This document shows positions 29,756 through 39,875 of a stretch of 64,000 bases of DNA, in pieces. The stretch comes from Hypomyces perniciosus (lineage: Eukaryota > Ascomycota > Sordariomycetes > Hypocreales > Hypocreaceae), in NCBI GenBank assembly GCA_008477525.1, contig SPDT01000014.1, positions 62,001 to 126,000 on the forward strand, given 5' to 3'. The notes under the pieces are model-generated. The model was not told the origin of the DNA. It worked only from the letters and a program-made list of their open reading frames with translations, and searched no databases. How positions within the stretch are numbered: the stretch's first letter is position 1; every line of letters begins with the position of its first letter. A program made the translations under genes and the position numbers.

Positions 29756-30151
29756 ATGTTATTATATATATTTTGAATGTTAAGTGAATTCAACATAATA
29801 TATGTAAGTTCTGAAACTATAGATTATATTGATGAATTAGACTTTTCTACTACAGAGAATACAGAAGTACTTGAAATAAAAGTAAAGTATAATAAAAACA
29901 CTAATAACATCACAATTAAAGTTCTAAATCTATTTAGTAGTAATGATACAACATATAATTTTATAGCCAATAAAAACACTTTTTGTGCGCAAGCGATAAA
30001 ATAATAAGTTGTTAGATTATGTTAAATTTAGTGTGCCTCCAGAGGTTAGAGATAAATTTGTAGGTATTTACTTGCAGTATTTGTATTACTAGCTATTATT
30101 ATAATAGCGGTAAGTTTCTATCTCTTTAGCTTGCTATTTCTAAGAGATTAG
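29756..30151 (+). pseudogene. unrecognised ORF, broken by a mini-element
   Basis: From ATG 29756 the frame reads MLLYIFWMLSEFNIIYVSSE to FIANKNTF and is then ended by the insertion tgtgcgcaagcgataaa at 29984. In another frame NKLLDYVKFSVPPEVRDKFV follows, and in a third a hydrophobic segment (LLAIIIIAVSFYLFSLLFL) ends at TAG 30149. This looks like one former small membrane protein with two frame breaks. No family recognised. Confidence 0.5.
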
Positions 30152-30217
30152 GGAAAGCGGAAGGCTCTACTGAAGCCCCTTCGCTTGTTCCCTTTTTTTA
30201 TTTTATTTATTTTAAAA

Positions 30218-30628
30218 ATGTCTTGTTTCTATTTCATGCGCAAGCTAGAGAAAAAACCAAATTATGTAAACATAACTCCGTTAGTCTTACAAGAAAGAAA
30301 TATTCTTTCTTTAATAATAAATATAGAAGATCAATATCTAAGTTCTTCAGCTAAATTTGTATATTTTATACAAAAACAATTAGAAGAGGTTTATCATGTT
30401 GTCATAAGTAGAGCAAAATTTGATGATATGCTGACTAGTTCTAATTTATTAGTACTTTGTTGTACTAATGAAACGAAAAATTATGATAATTACTGCTTAC
30501 TTAGATGTCAAGGTCCTCTTTTAACCTTTTATTCTGAACTACAACTATTGAAAAATTATTCTAAATTTGTAGAATCTAAAGAAATGATAGTTTGAATAAG
30601 TTTATGTACAAATAGATATATCAGCTAA
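30218..30628 (+). CDS. hypothetical protein
   Basis: 136 aa from ATG under code 4 (MSCFYFMRKLEKKPNYVNIT onward), with one internal TGA Trp. The segment atgcgcaagctag near 30236 is a mini-element inside the N-terminal codons (FMRKLE), so the start could be secondary. Rich in Leu, Ser and Asn, no membrane segment, no motif I recognise. It could be a relic of a larger gene; the flanking ORFs of the island are equally unfamiliar. Confidence 0.45.
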
Positions 30629-30940
30629 ATTATATTTAAATGTTAATTAAAAGCTTAATATTTTTATAGTATTATATTATAATTTATAATACTGTAAAGG
30701 AGAATAGTATAATAATAATATAATTAATGTATACGTTAATAGATTTGGATGGAAGTTCCAATTTTCCTACCTAGAGTGTATGGCTCTTTTTAAAATTAAA
30801 TATAAGCAACAATATGATGATGATGAAAAATAATAAACTGAGGAAATTATAATTTTCAAGTTAATAATTCAGATATACTTTTTTTATTAACAATAAATAA
30901 TAATTCAAAAAATAAAGATTTAACTAACCTTACAGCAAAA

Positions 30941-31417
30941 ATGGTAGTTTTAAATAATTTAGTAGAGAATGACCTATTAAATATGGCTAAGTTATTGAAT
31001 TTTATGAATATAGATACTTTATTTATATTCTCCATTGTAGCGGATGAATCACTAGGAATAAATATTATAGAGCTAGAGCATCCGTCTAAAATTAAATATA
31101 TTGAAGTAGGGTTGAAATTTTTTATAAAAAACTATTTAGAAAATCCTAACAATGCATATTTCTGAGAACATAATAAAAACACGTTATATATTATGAGAGA
31201 TAGTAATTATTCAGATATAAAAGGAATATTTACTACGATCCAAAATACTAAAGTAAATATAGTAAGAGGTAGTAGTCAAAAGTCACATATGATTAGTCCT
31301 ATTGATTTTAGACTTTCTTGTTATTTAATGGTGCTTTTTAATATGGATTTTAAAAGATTTAATTGTGAAAATTCTTTCAATGTTATTAGTAAAGATAGAT
31401 ATTTACCCTCTTCATAG
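30941..31417 (+). CDS. hypothetical protein
   Basis: 158 aa, MVVLNNLVENDLLNMAKLLN to SKDRYLPSS-TAG, one TGA Trp near 31163. The frame is open upstream to 30806 without an ATG, so a non-ATG start is possible. No catalytic motif or transmembrane segment seen. It shares an acidic-hydrophobic style with the C-terminal part of the zinc-finger ORF at 33005-34586, but I cannot show homology. Confidence 0.5.
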
Positions 31418-31467
31418 TAATTCTATTGTGACTTTTAATCATTAGCCTTGTGATTATTTAATCACAA

Positions 31468-31548
31468 ATAGGTGTGTTGGAATGGGAGACAAACTCCGCT
31501 CAGAACGGAGGGGCTTAGGCCGTGCAAGTTCAAGTCTTGCCACCTATA
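31468..31548 (+). tRNA. trnL: tRNA-Leu (CAG)
   Basis: Class II: acceptor ATAGGTG/CACCTAT perfect, anticodon loop CTCAGAA on a perfect CTCCG/CGGAG stem, long variable arm, T-arm GCAAG-TTCAAGT-CTTGC. Richer in GC than the other tRNAs. A CAG isoacceptor is not part of the standard fungal mitochondrial set. Confidence 0.85.
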
Positions 31549-31614
31549 ATCTTAGAACAATTTTTGGTTCTTTTTTGTTATTGCATAGCAAGCGATAAAA
31601 TATAAAAAATAAAT

Positions 31615-32596
31615 ATGAAAAATATAAAATGATATAATTTAGTGCTACGCACAAAATGGTTATATTGTAGAAGATAATATTATAATAAGACCTTTATTAA
31701 ATAAAGCTGCTATATATGTATATAAATTTTCTTTAAATGGTAATGAGAAGCTTTATATAGGTTCTACTGTAAACCTTGTACAGCGTTTTAGACAACATAA
31801 ATACAGAGCTGAGCTTTATTTTAGTGGCAAGAAAGAGATAAAATACAGAAGTATATTATACAACTATGTAGCTAAATATGGTTGAGAAAATTTTACATTT
31901 GGTGTTATTCAATATATAGATTTCGAATTATATCTTGAGTGACAAGCTAAAAAAGAAATATTGTTAAAAACTGAACAAAGTTATTTAGATGAGTTGTCTC
32001 CTGAATTAAATATAAATAAAACAGCGGGATCTATGCTTGGGTTTAAACATAACAAAGAAGAAATTCTAGAGCTAGGGTTGGCACGTAGAGGTAAAACATA
32101 TAAAAGAAGTAAAGTATTTATTTCTTTAAAACCAGCTATAAGTAAAGAAACTATTCTAAAGCTAAAGTTACATAATAAAGATATAACTGTTAGTATATAT
32201 GATAAAGAATATAAATTGGTTAAAGAATTTAATAGAATAAGAGCAGCTGCGGAATTTGTCGGTTTATCTCCTAGTAGTATTAGTGGTTACATTAAAAATG
32301 GTAAATTGTGAAATGATCTTTATTATTTTAAATTAAAAGTAAATACAGTGTTAAATAAAGATTCATTAGATTTTCCTTTAGATAATGATGTAATTAAAAA
32401 ATATAATAATAAGAAGAATAAACATGGTAATTCTTATGCATTAGAGGTTTATTGCGAAGATAAGATTGTTTATCAGTTTAGTAGTATAAGAGAAGGATCT
32501 CTATTTTTAAATATAAGTAAATATACGATAACTAAGTATTCTATTGGAGATATGTTATGAAAAAATAAATATAGATTTAAATTAATACTAATATAA
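31615..32596 (+). pseudogene. free-standing GIY-YIG endonuclease, frameshifted near the start
   Basis: ATG 31615 starts MKNIKWYNL and is diverted by a gtgctacgcac hairpin at 31644. The body is in a second frame: AAIYVYKFSLNGNEKLYIGS, VQRFRQHKYRAELY, KYGWENFTFGVIQYID and LLKTEQSYLDELSPELN, a complete GIY-YIG module. Two IENR1-like repeats follow (KEFNRIRAAAEFVGLS and VYQFSSIREGSLFLN). Ends at TAA 32594. No intron core is seen around it. Confidence 0.75.
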
Positions 32597-33004
32597 AAGT
32601 CTATAACAACTACTACTGTTTATTTAATTAAGTTTTTATCTCCATAATTTATATTATGAAAGGTGGGATTAAGAAATATTATTTATAAATAAAATTAGAG
32701 ATTAAATCCTTATTAGTAGGCACTGCCTACTAAAAAGAATTGTATTAATTATTTTTTAACTATGTTTAATGATCTTATAGTTAAGAAAGATGGTGTAAAT
32801 CCATCCAATTTTAATATAGGTTAGTATATATAATAGAGAGAGAGAGTACCCAAAAAAGACTCTATTACTAATATATTAGTAAAGATCGCTAAGATATGCC
32901 TTGAATCAAGCTTTGATCACTCAGATCTTCGGAAGCTCAGAGTATAACAGAGATGACCTATGTTCCGTCTAGAAACTAGTCTAGTTAACAATTTTAATTT
33001 AAAT
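32597..33004 (+). other. spacer with possible RNA structure
   Basis: AT-rich, with a (GA)n run near 32838-32850 and a GC-richer stretch at 32880-32995 (cactcagatcttcggaagctcag, agaaactagtctag) just before the zinc-finger ORF. An inverted pair taggcactgccta lies at 32718. No gene seen. Confidence 0.4.
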
Positions 33005-34586
33005 ATGAAAAAAATATACAGAGTTTTTTCAACTTCACTTCCCTATTTTGTAAACAATTTATTTGTGACTATGAATAATGATTTTGTGCGCAAGCGATAA
33101 ATATTTTCATCTAAGTAATATTAGATATTATTCTTTAATTTCACTTCCTGTGTTAGAAGACAAAATTGAATTAATTTCTAATATTAATTCTCAATATTTT
33201 GAAAGAGAATTAAAAGATTTATTGTTACCTTGTCTTAACGATGGTTATACTTATAGATTACAATTTTATATGTTAAATGATAAAGGTAATTGAACTAAAA
33301 GACGTACAGATTTTTTTAATAAATGATTAGCACCTGATTTAGATTTATATATTACAGATGTTTCAAGTACATTACATTTAAATGTAATAGATTCTGTAGA
33401 TAGTGAATTTATTAAAATAAAATTTGAGAAATTAGATACTTCTGGTGTTAAATTAAACCATTTTGATTTTATTAATGGTTTAGTTAAATCTTGTAACAAA
33501 GGTTATGATAAAAAGTATTATAAAAAGAAAAGTAAATCTAGATTTTATTTTTATACACTTTATTTACTTAATTCTTTACATAATAATGTTAGATATTTTT
33601 CATCTGTACGTGCGTTAAATAGTAAGAATGAAAGACATATTTATCATGAACCTTCATCTACATATGAAGAAAATGGTATTACATATGGTAGAAATTTTGG
33701 TAAATGAAAATGTTTGAATTGTAAAAAAAGTTGAAGTAGTGCTTATACTTGAATATCTTTAGAATTCTGTTTTAGTAATAAAGAGATATTTAAAGATAAA
33801 AAAGATAAATTATGATTTTCTGGTATTAAACTTGAAGATAAAGATTTTTTAATAGAAAAATGTAAAGACTGTAGTGGTAGTAGTAATAGTAATGTTAAAG
33901 TAACTAGTTATAATAATTTAATATATAGTGGTATAAATAATGAAATACCTCATCGTAGTGATTTATGTGCTAAATGTTTAAAAGGATCTCCTTGTCAAGA
34001 TAAAAAATATTATTCTACATTATCTAATTTTAGTACAAGTAATGGTATAACTTCTAAACGTTTTTATTCTTCTGTAGCCGGAGGCACGCGCAGCAAGAAG
34101 AATATTAATTCAAATTATTCATTAGAATTTATTGATGATAAATTATCTGTATGATTATCTAGTCTTACTAACAAAGATCAGTTTTCCTTGGATTTAAATG
34201 GTTTATTAGATCAATTTAGTTTAGATAACAACTATTTTTATAGATTAGAGTTTTCTTTATTTCTACATACAGATGATTCAACTAAAGAAGTAGTTTTTAT
34301 TCTACACCCAGGAGATGTAAAAGATAATATTTCAATACAAGAAGTAATAGGTATGAAAATGCTATATGATATGTTTAAATATAAAGGCTTCTATATATTT
34401 CACTCTGAATTATTAGATATACAACAAGTTAAAGATTTTAATGCTTATATTAACTTAATTTATAATATATTAGGTGAATGTATTATATCTACTAATGAAG
34501 ATCTAAGTAAAGATGGGTTTATTGAATTTAAATTACCTTGTTTACTTAATGTTACAAGAATTAATAAGTCTAATAGTAGTGGCTAG
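33005..34586 (+). pseudogene. 3CxxC-type zinc-finger ORF, N terminus displaced by a mini-element
   Basis: ATG 33005 reads MKKIYRVFSTSLPYFVNNLF, then the insertion tgtgcgcaagcgataaa near 33084 ends that frame. The main frame runs from about 33078 to TAG 34584 (about 500 aa under code 4, seven or more TGA Trp). In the middle: FGKWKCLNCKKSWSSAYTWI, later EKCKDCSGSS, and HRSDLCAKCLKGSPC. This is the zf-3CxxC layout (three CxxC pairs, W-S-S-A after the first, H before the third) known in RTP-like and fungal nuclear proteins. The C-terminal 170 residues are unrecognised. Another in-frame insertion (gccggaggcacgcgcagc) is at 34077. The body could still be expressed. Confidence 0.7.
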
Positions 34587-35619
34587 CTCTATACCCCTGC
34601 GCAAGCTAGGGTACCCCATATCTTCGATTAGGGGTCAGCATAGCACAAAAAGAATTCTTTTAATACTTAAAAATTAGTCGCTTGCGCACAAATATTTTGT
34701 AAATACAAAGTGGACTTAGTGGGCTCTGCCCACTATTGGATAGTAATATCTTACCCGTTCAAGTCGGGTTTACCTTAAATATATGGATTACGGTATTAGT
34801 AATAAGTTTAACTTAATCCATATATTATATAAATCTTAGCTATAAGTAAATAGCTTGCACTAGATCAAATATATCTGATACTAATCGGATCTATATGGAC
34901 TCCTAATTTGTTTAACTGGGCCCTATGAACAAACGAAGGAAAGGATTAGAATCGCCAAGGCCTGAAGGACTGCGGAGGCTAGGTTACGTGTGAACAAAAG
35001 GCATTTATATATAAACACAAAAATGACTGCGCTAGCTAGAAATTAACACTTAAAAATACTATAAACATAGTAAACATTGGATTTAAACAAGGCTTAGGTG
35101 CTACTCCTGCTAATAAACACAGATATTATTCGTGCTTCATATGCAGTACAAAATGATAATCACAATCTAAATAATAATATAAATATAATACCCGTAGCCC
35201 TATATCTTCGATTAGGGGCTAGAAAGTTATCTTAATCCTTATCAAAATAGAAATGTGATTTATCCCTCTGGCTAACGCTTCGCCTAAAAATACAGGACTC
35301 GGTTCTGTTTATAGGCACGCACAGAAATTAGAGGCCTGCGCAGCGCGCAGTACCCCCTGTGGGTTGCATGCATGCAGCAGCAGCAGCAGGGGAAGATAAT
35401 AATAATAAACCTGGTATTTATCTAATCCCTACTCTCTGTGGGTTGCAGCGCAAGCTAAAGCTAGAGATACGGCAGGCTTAGAATATTACATGAATAAAAA
35501 TATATTATTAAAAAATACGTATTTAATTATTAAGCTGATAAGAATAAAATATTAATTAATATACATTGAAGTAAACATTTTATTATTTTGACTTTTTATA
35601 GTTCATTTTGAACATAAGA
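34587..35619. other. spacer dense in mini-elements and gene remnants
   Basis: Contains many GC hairpins (cccctgcgcaagctagggtacccc at 34602, tcgcttgcgcac at 34678, ggcctgcgcagcgcgcag near 35332, gcatgcatgcagcagcagcagc near 35367), and two copies of a cttcgattagggg motif (34622 and 35209). A tRNA fragment is at 34706-34777. Near 35067-35130 and 35391-35425, GFKQGLGATPANKHRYYS and DNNNKPGIYLI recall the N terminus of GIY-YIG proteins, so a decayed one lay here. An unexplained GC-richer block spans 34915-35010. Confidence 0.5.
34706..34777 (+). pseudogene. tRNA remnant with GC hairpin in the D region
   Basis: Ends resemble acceptor and T-arm (ACCCGTTCAAGTCGGGT then TTACCTT), but the middle lacks an anticodon arm and holds a gtgggctctgcccac hairpin. 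Confidence 0.5.
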
Positions 35620-35692
35620 TATGCTGTTGACTAATAGGTAAGTCATAAATTTTTGGTATTTACTATTGAGTGTTCGAATCACTCCAGCATAA
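35620..35692 (+). tRNA. trnQ: tRNA-Gln (TTG)
   Basis: Acceptor TATGCTG/CAGCATA perfect, anticodon loop TTTTGGT on TAAAT/ATTTA, T-arm GAGTG-TTCGAAT-CACTC. Confidence 0.92.
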
Positions 35693-35715
35693 TTATCTAT
35701 ATTTATATAATGTTA

Positions 35716-35785
35716 TATGACACTAAGCGACTGATAGGTAAGTCATAAATTTTTGGTATTTACTATAGAGTGTTCGAATCACTCC
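35716..35785 (+). pseudogene. second copy of tRNA-Gln, acceptor destroyed
   Basis: From GACTGATAGGTAAGTCATAA to the T-arm it is almost identical to 35620-35685, but both acceptor strands differ and do not pair. A ccccgctaggggg hairpin starts at 35789, right where the 3' acceptor should be. Confidence 0.75.
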
Positions 35786-35821
35786 TAATCCCCGCTAGGG
35801 GGATACGCTTCGCTAATAAAA

Positions 35822-35896
35822 GGAAGATATAGTTCAATAGGTAGAGCGACTGTATGTGGCACAGTAAGTTCCCTGTTCGAGTCAGGGTATCCTCCC
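35822..35896 (+). tRNA. trnH: tRNA-His (GTG)
   Basis: Anticodon loop ATGTGGC on a perfect ACTGT/ACAGT stem, T-arm CCCTG-TTCGAGT-CAGGG, extended acceptor GGAAGATA/TATCCTCC with one mismatch. Confidence 0.87.
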
Positions 35897-35902
35897 ATAA
35901 AA

Positions 35903-35974
35903 GCCTAAGTAGTTTAACGGTTAAAACCTTAATTTCATACATTAAAGATGAGAGTTCGATTCCCTCCTCAGGCT
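35903..35974 (+). tRNA. trnM: tRNA-Met (CAT)
   Basis: Anticodon loop TTCATAC on a perfect TTAAT/ATTAA stem, acceptor GCCTAAG/CTCAGGC with one mismatch. A third CAT tRNA is usual in this gene order. Confidence 0.87.
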
Positions 35975-36019
35975 GTTGAAATATATACCAACAATACTTA
36001 ATATAATATAATTTATCCA

Positions 36020-36397
36020 ATGATAATAATATCTATTTTATCTCTTTTACTTTCTAACGCCGTCAATGTAAGACGTGATATATCAATTCTATATAATAGA
36101 ATTGCGATATTAATATTAATTTATTGTATTTTAAACGATATATCCTCTTTAACTGTAGTAACTAAAGGTATAGGTCTACATGGAGGTTTATTGTTAATTA
36201 CAAATATTACACAAATATTCCATATTTTCTTATTTATAGTGAGTATATTAATATTAACATTAACTAGTTTCTATCCTAGAAAAGTGTGAGTATCAGAATA
36301 TTCATCTTTAAAAGATTTAGTGTTATATAAATTTGTATATTATAATACTAAAATTATAAATAAAATGGGTGAACAATTTAAAATAATAGAATACCCT
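36020..36397 (+). CDS. nad2: nad2 exon 1
   Basis: NADH dehydrogenase subunit 2, an antiporter-like membrane subunit of complex I. From [23 protein letters not shown] to KIIEYP (126 codons), with three hydrophobic segments. Ends in T at 36397; exon 2 restarts [19 protein letters not shown]. Four exons sum to 1668 nt (555 aa), right for the family. Confidence 0.94.
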
Positions 36398-36650
36398 GAA
36401 CAACAGCTTGGGAGGCTGTAGTATTTATGGGGGAAAACTGCCAAATTCCGGGGAAGCCCTAAAGCTTTTGATACCAAATCTGGTTGAATTTTACCGTGGT
36501 GGATGAATTAATTACTCATGTATGGTAACAAGTCAAAAGATTCTTGAAAAAGGAATGGGTAATCGCGGATCTAAGTCAAATATAGGTAACACTTTATTTG
36601 TAAAAGAGCAACGAGTAGACGGTAGTTGCATAGGGTGAACAACTCGTCCT

Positions 36651-37709
36651 ATGTTAAGGTATACTCTTAGAGGGTTCGAAAGAATTACCTGAGCTGGAAT
36701 CCCTTCTAACCAAATTCTAAATAAACAACTATATTCAACAACTAAAGTTTCAAAAAATCTTATTGAATCTGAATTATATACTAATAACGAAGATAGTTTT
36801 AGTTTAAACCCTTGATTTGTAACTGGGTTTACAGATGGAGATGGTTCATTTTCTGTTTCTATTGCTAAAAAAAAATCAGGTACAGGGTGAAAGATTCAAC
36901 CTGTGTTTACTATAGGGTTAGATTCAAAAGATTTAGATATTTTAGTTCAAATTAAAACTTTTTTTAAAGCAGGTAAAATCTATACTAGTAAAAGAGGTAT
37001 AATTTATTATACTGTAGGTTCAACAAAAGATATAATAAAATATATCCTACCTCATTTTGACAAGTATCCTTTATTTTCTCTTAAATTAAAAGATTATTTA
37101 GTGTTTAAAGAGATAGTTCTTCTTATGGAAAAGGGGGAACATAATACCCTACCTGGTCTATTAAAAATCTTCTCTTTAAGAGCTATTTTAAACAAAGGAC
37201 TACCGGAGATAGTAAAAACTGAATTTCCGGATATAAATCCTGCTACTGTACCAGAGTTTAAGATATCCCCTATCTTAAATCCTCATTGGTTATCAGGATT
37301 TATAACTGCAGAAGGGTCTTTCTTTATTTCTCTCTATCCTAATGAGGAAAGAAAAGCCGGATATGCAGTAAGTCTAATATTTAGTTTAAGTCAACACATT
37401 AAAGATCTAGAATTACTAGAATTAATTGTTAAATACTTGGCATGTGGTACAGTTAGAAAACCTAATTCTCTACTCCCTAGCTTGCGCATGGGAGACGAAT
37501 CAGCTGAATTAGTTATCACTAAATCAGCGGACATTAACCTAAAATTAATTCCTTTCTTATCTAAATATACTCTTTCTGGGGTAAAGTTATTAGACTTCGA
37601 AAGATTTAAAAAAGCATCTCTTTTAATAGAAAATAAAGTGCACTTAACTTCAGAGGGAATTGTATTAATAAAAGCTATTAAAGATGCAATGTATAATAGA
37701 GAATTGTAA
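36651..37709 (+). CDS. LAGLIDADG endonuclease, nad2 intron 1
   Basis: About 352 aa from ATG 36651. Unlike most introns here, it is not in the frame of the upstream exon. Motifs WFVTGFTDGDGSFSVSI near 36813 and HWLSGFITAEGSFFISL near 37284, with PHFDKYPLFSLKLKDYLV between them. The 35-nt hairpin insertion at 37465-37499 is in frame and adds SLLPSLRMGDES before the second half. The enzyme may tolerate it, as the frame is open to TAA-equivalent at 37707. Confidence 0.83.
37465..37499 (+). repeat. 35-nt hairpin insertion, copy B
   Basis: Identical to 28546-28580 over 35 nt; see that entry. Core TAGCTTGCGCAT with a CTCCC/GGGAG stem. Confidence 0.9.
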
Positions 37710-37841
37710 GGTTAATTTTACTAACCCCCATAACTTCGTAAGGGGGTACGATTTAGTTAAATTAAAGGTTATAATTTAAAGTTGTAATCTTAAGTTAAAA
37801 GTTAATTATTTAGAATTTGTATGATAAATCCAGTTACCACG

Positions 37842-38228
37842 TTAATATTATTATTTATAATTACAGGTGCTATATTCTTAATGTCAACTAACGATTTAGT
37901 TTCTATTTTCCTTGCTATAGAATTACAAAGTTATGGTTTATACATACTAAGTACTATATATAGAAATTCAGAATTATCAACTACAGGTGGATTAATGTAC
38001 TTCTTATTAGGGGGATTAAGTTCTTGTTTTATTTTATTAGGTACAGGTTTAATATACGCTAACTCAGGAAGTACTAGTCTAGATGGTTTATACATTATAA
38101 CTAGTATAAGCGATATAAGTTCTGTAGATTTATGATACAAACCTTATTACATAAATCTTTCTTTAGTAATATTTACTATAGGATTCTTATTTAAAGTAAG
38201 TGCAGCGCCTTTCCATTTCTGATCACCT
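37842..38228 (+). CDS. nad2: nad2 exon 2
   Basis: 129 codons, [39 protein letters not shown] and the end [12 protein letters not shown], the NAD2 block that contains the conserved K-x-S-A-A-P-F-H. Ends in T before intron 2; the frame stays open into it. Confidence 0.95.
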
Positions 38229-39503
38229 AAAAAAGGACTTGGGAAATCCTTTACCGTTGGGTGTAAACTATCAAATTCCGGAAAACCCCTAGAACTTCAA
38301 GTACCAAGCTATATTCGAAAGGATATAAGTGGATGAACTAATCACTCATGTATGGTAACAAGCTTGAAGGCTTCTGAAAGGAACGTGGGCAATCGCGGAT
38401 CTAAGTCAGTAATATGTGAAAGTATTACTGTAAAAGAGCAACGAGTAAACGGTAGTTGATGTGGTATTAATTTACCACATTTAAGATGTACTCTAATGGG
38501 TTTCGAAAGAAATTATCAAGTTAAAATCCCTTCTAATCAAATTATTCAAAGACAACTTTATTCTACTGTATCTAACTTGGACAATACTGCTAGTAAACTT
38601 CCTCAAGTAAATGAACCTTGATTTATATCAGGATTTTATGATGCTGAAGGATGCTTTCTTGTTATAGTCCGTAAATCACCAAAAAGCAAACTAGGTTGAC
38701 AAATAGAGGCTAATTTTACAATTAATCTTCATATTAGAGATCTAAATCTTTTAAAACTTATTCAAACTTACTTTGGGGTAGGAAGAATAGGTAAAGAAAG
38801 AAATGGTTGTTGTGATTTTACAGTAGGTTCTCTAGATCAAATAATAACAAAAGTAATACCTCATTTTGATAAATATCCCTTAAAAACTAAGAAATATTCT
38901 GATTATCTATTATTTAAAGAAGTAGTTATGATGATGCAACGTGGGGAACATTTAACAGCTGAAGGTTTACAAAAAATAATAAATATTAGAGCTTCTCTTA
39001 ATAGAGGATTAACTCCTTTACTACTAGAAGCCTTTCCTAGTACTGTTGCTTTAGCAAGACCATTATTACCACTTAATAATACTAAATTAGTGCTACGCAC
39101 TCAATGGGTAGCTGGTTTTACAAGTGGTGATGGTTGTTTTAAAGTTAGTATTAGAGAATCTAAATTATATAAAACAGGAAGTCGTGTAGCATTGCTTTTT
39201 GTAGTAACTCAACATATTAGAGATGAATTACTATTGAAAAGTTTAGTAGATTTCTTTGGATGTGGTCAAACTTATTCTTATAAGGATTATATTGAGTTTA
39301 GATGTCAATCATTCAAAGATAATTATGAAAAGATTTTACCTTTTTTCTATAAATACCCTATTATTGGTGTGAAATCACAGGATTTCGAAGATTGAGCTAA
39401 AGTGGCGGAAATGATACAAACAAAAGTTCATTTAACTAACGAAGGTTTTGATCAGATTCGTCAAATAAGAGCGGTAATGAATAAAGGTAGATATCTAGAA
39501 TAA
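38229..39503 (+). CDS. LAGLIDADG endonuclease, nad2 intron 2
   Basis: In frame with exon 2, about 424 codons to TAA at 39501. Motifs WFISGFYDAEGCFLVIV near 38622 and QWVAGFTSGDGCFKVSI near 39102. A gtgctacgcac hairpin at 39090 lies in frame between the two halves (LVLRTQW). Otherwise intact, with the usual PHFDKYPL and FYKYPIIG blocks. Confidence 0.86.
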
Positions 39504-39647
39504 ACTACACATAGACTTTTATATTATTTAGTATAAATATATGAGATTATGTATTTATATTGAAGATTTAGATAGTATATATTTATTAAATACTTTTGTA
39601 TAAAGTTGTTCTTTTCTTTAATTTGGACGATAAATTTAACCGTCGTG
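38229..39647 (+). mobile_element. group I intron 2 of nad2
   Basis: Located between FHFWSP and DVYDAIPT. Core stretches aattccggaaaacccctag near 38273 and gagcaacgagtaaacgg near 38437 relate it to the nad4, nad3 and nad2-i1 introns. Ends in G at 39647. Confidence 0.86.
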
Positions 39648-39875
39648 GACGTTTATGATGCTATACCTACTATAGTAACTACTTTTGTAGCTCTTATAGC
39701 TAAAATTTCTATATTTATCTTATTATTACAATTAGTATATTACACTAACAATAGCTTCTCTGAAATGAGCTGAACATTTATACTATTACTAAGTTCTTTA
39801 TTCTCACTAATAATAGGTACAGTAGTAGGTTTAACTCAATTTAGAATAAAAAGATTATTTGCTTATAGTACTATT
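39648..39875 (+). CDS. nad2: nad2 exon 3
   Basis: 76 codons from [20 protein letters not shown] to [12 protein letters not shown]. The [18 protein letters not shown] signature is split here by a group II intron, with SHVGF resuming at 42283. Confidence 0.95.

Larger units (their letters stand above)
36398..37841 (+). mobile_element. group I intron 1 of nad2
   Basis: Carries the core wording shared with the nad4 and nad3 introns (attccggggaagcccta near 36445, tactcatgtatggtaac near 36511, gagcaacgagtagacgg near 36606). Ends in G at 37841. Confidence 0.85.

Noticed and set aside
30185..30217. Upstream TTG start giving a hydrophobic leader to the ORF at 30218
   Set aside because: The extra codons come from a T-rich run just after a GC-rich insertion; the ATG at 30218 is simpler.
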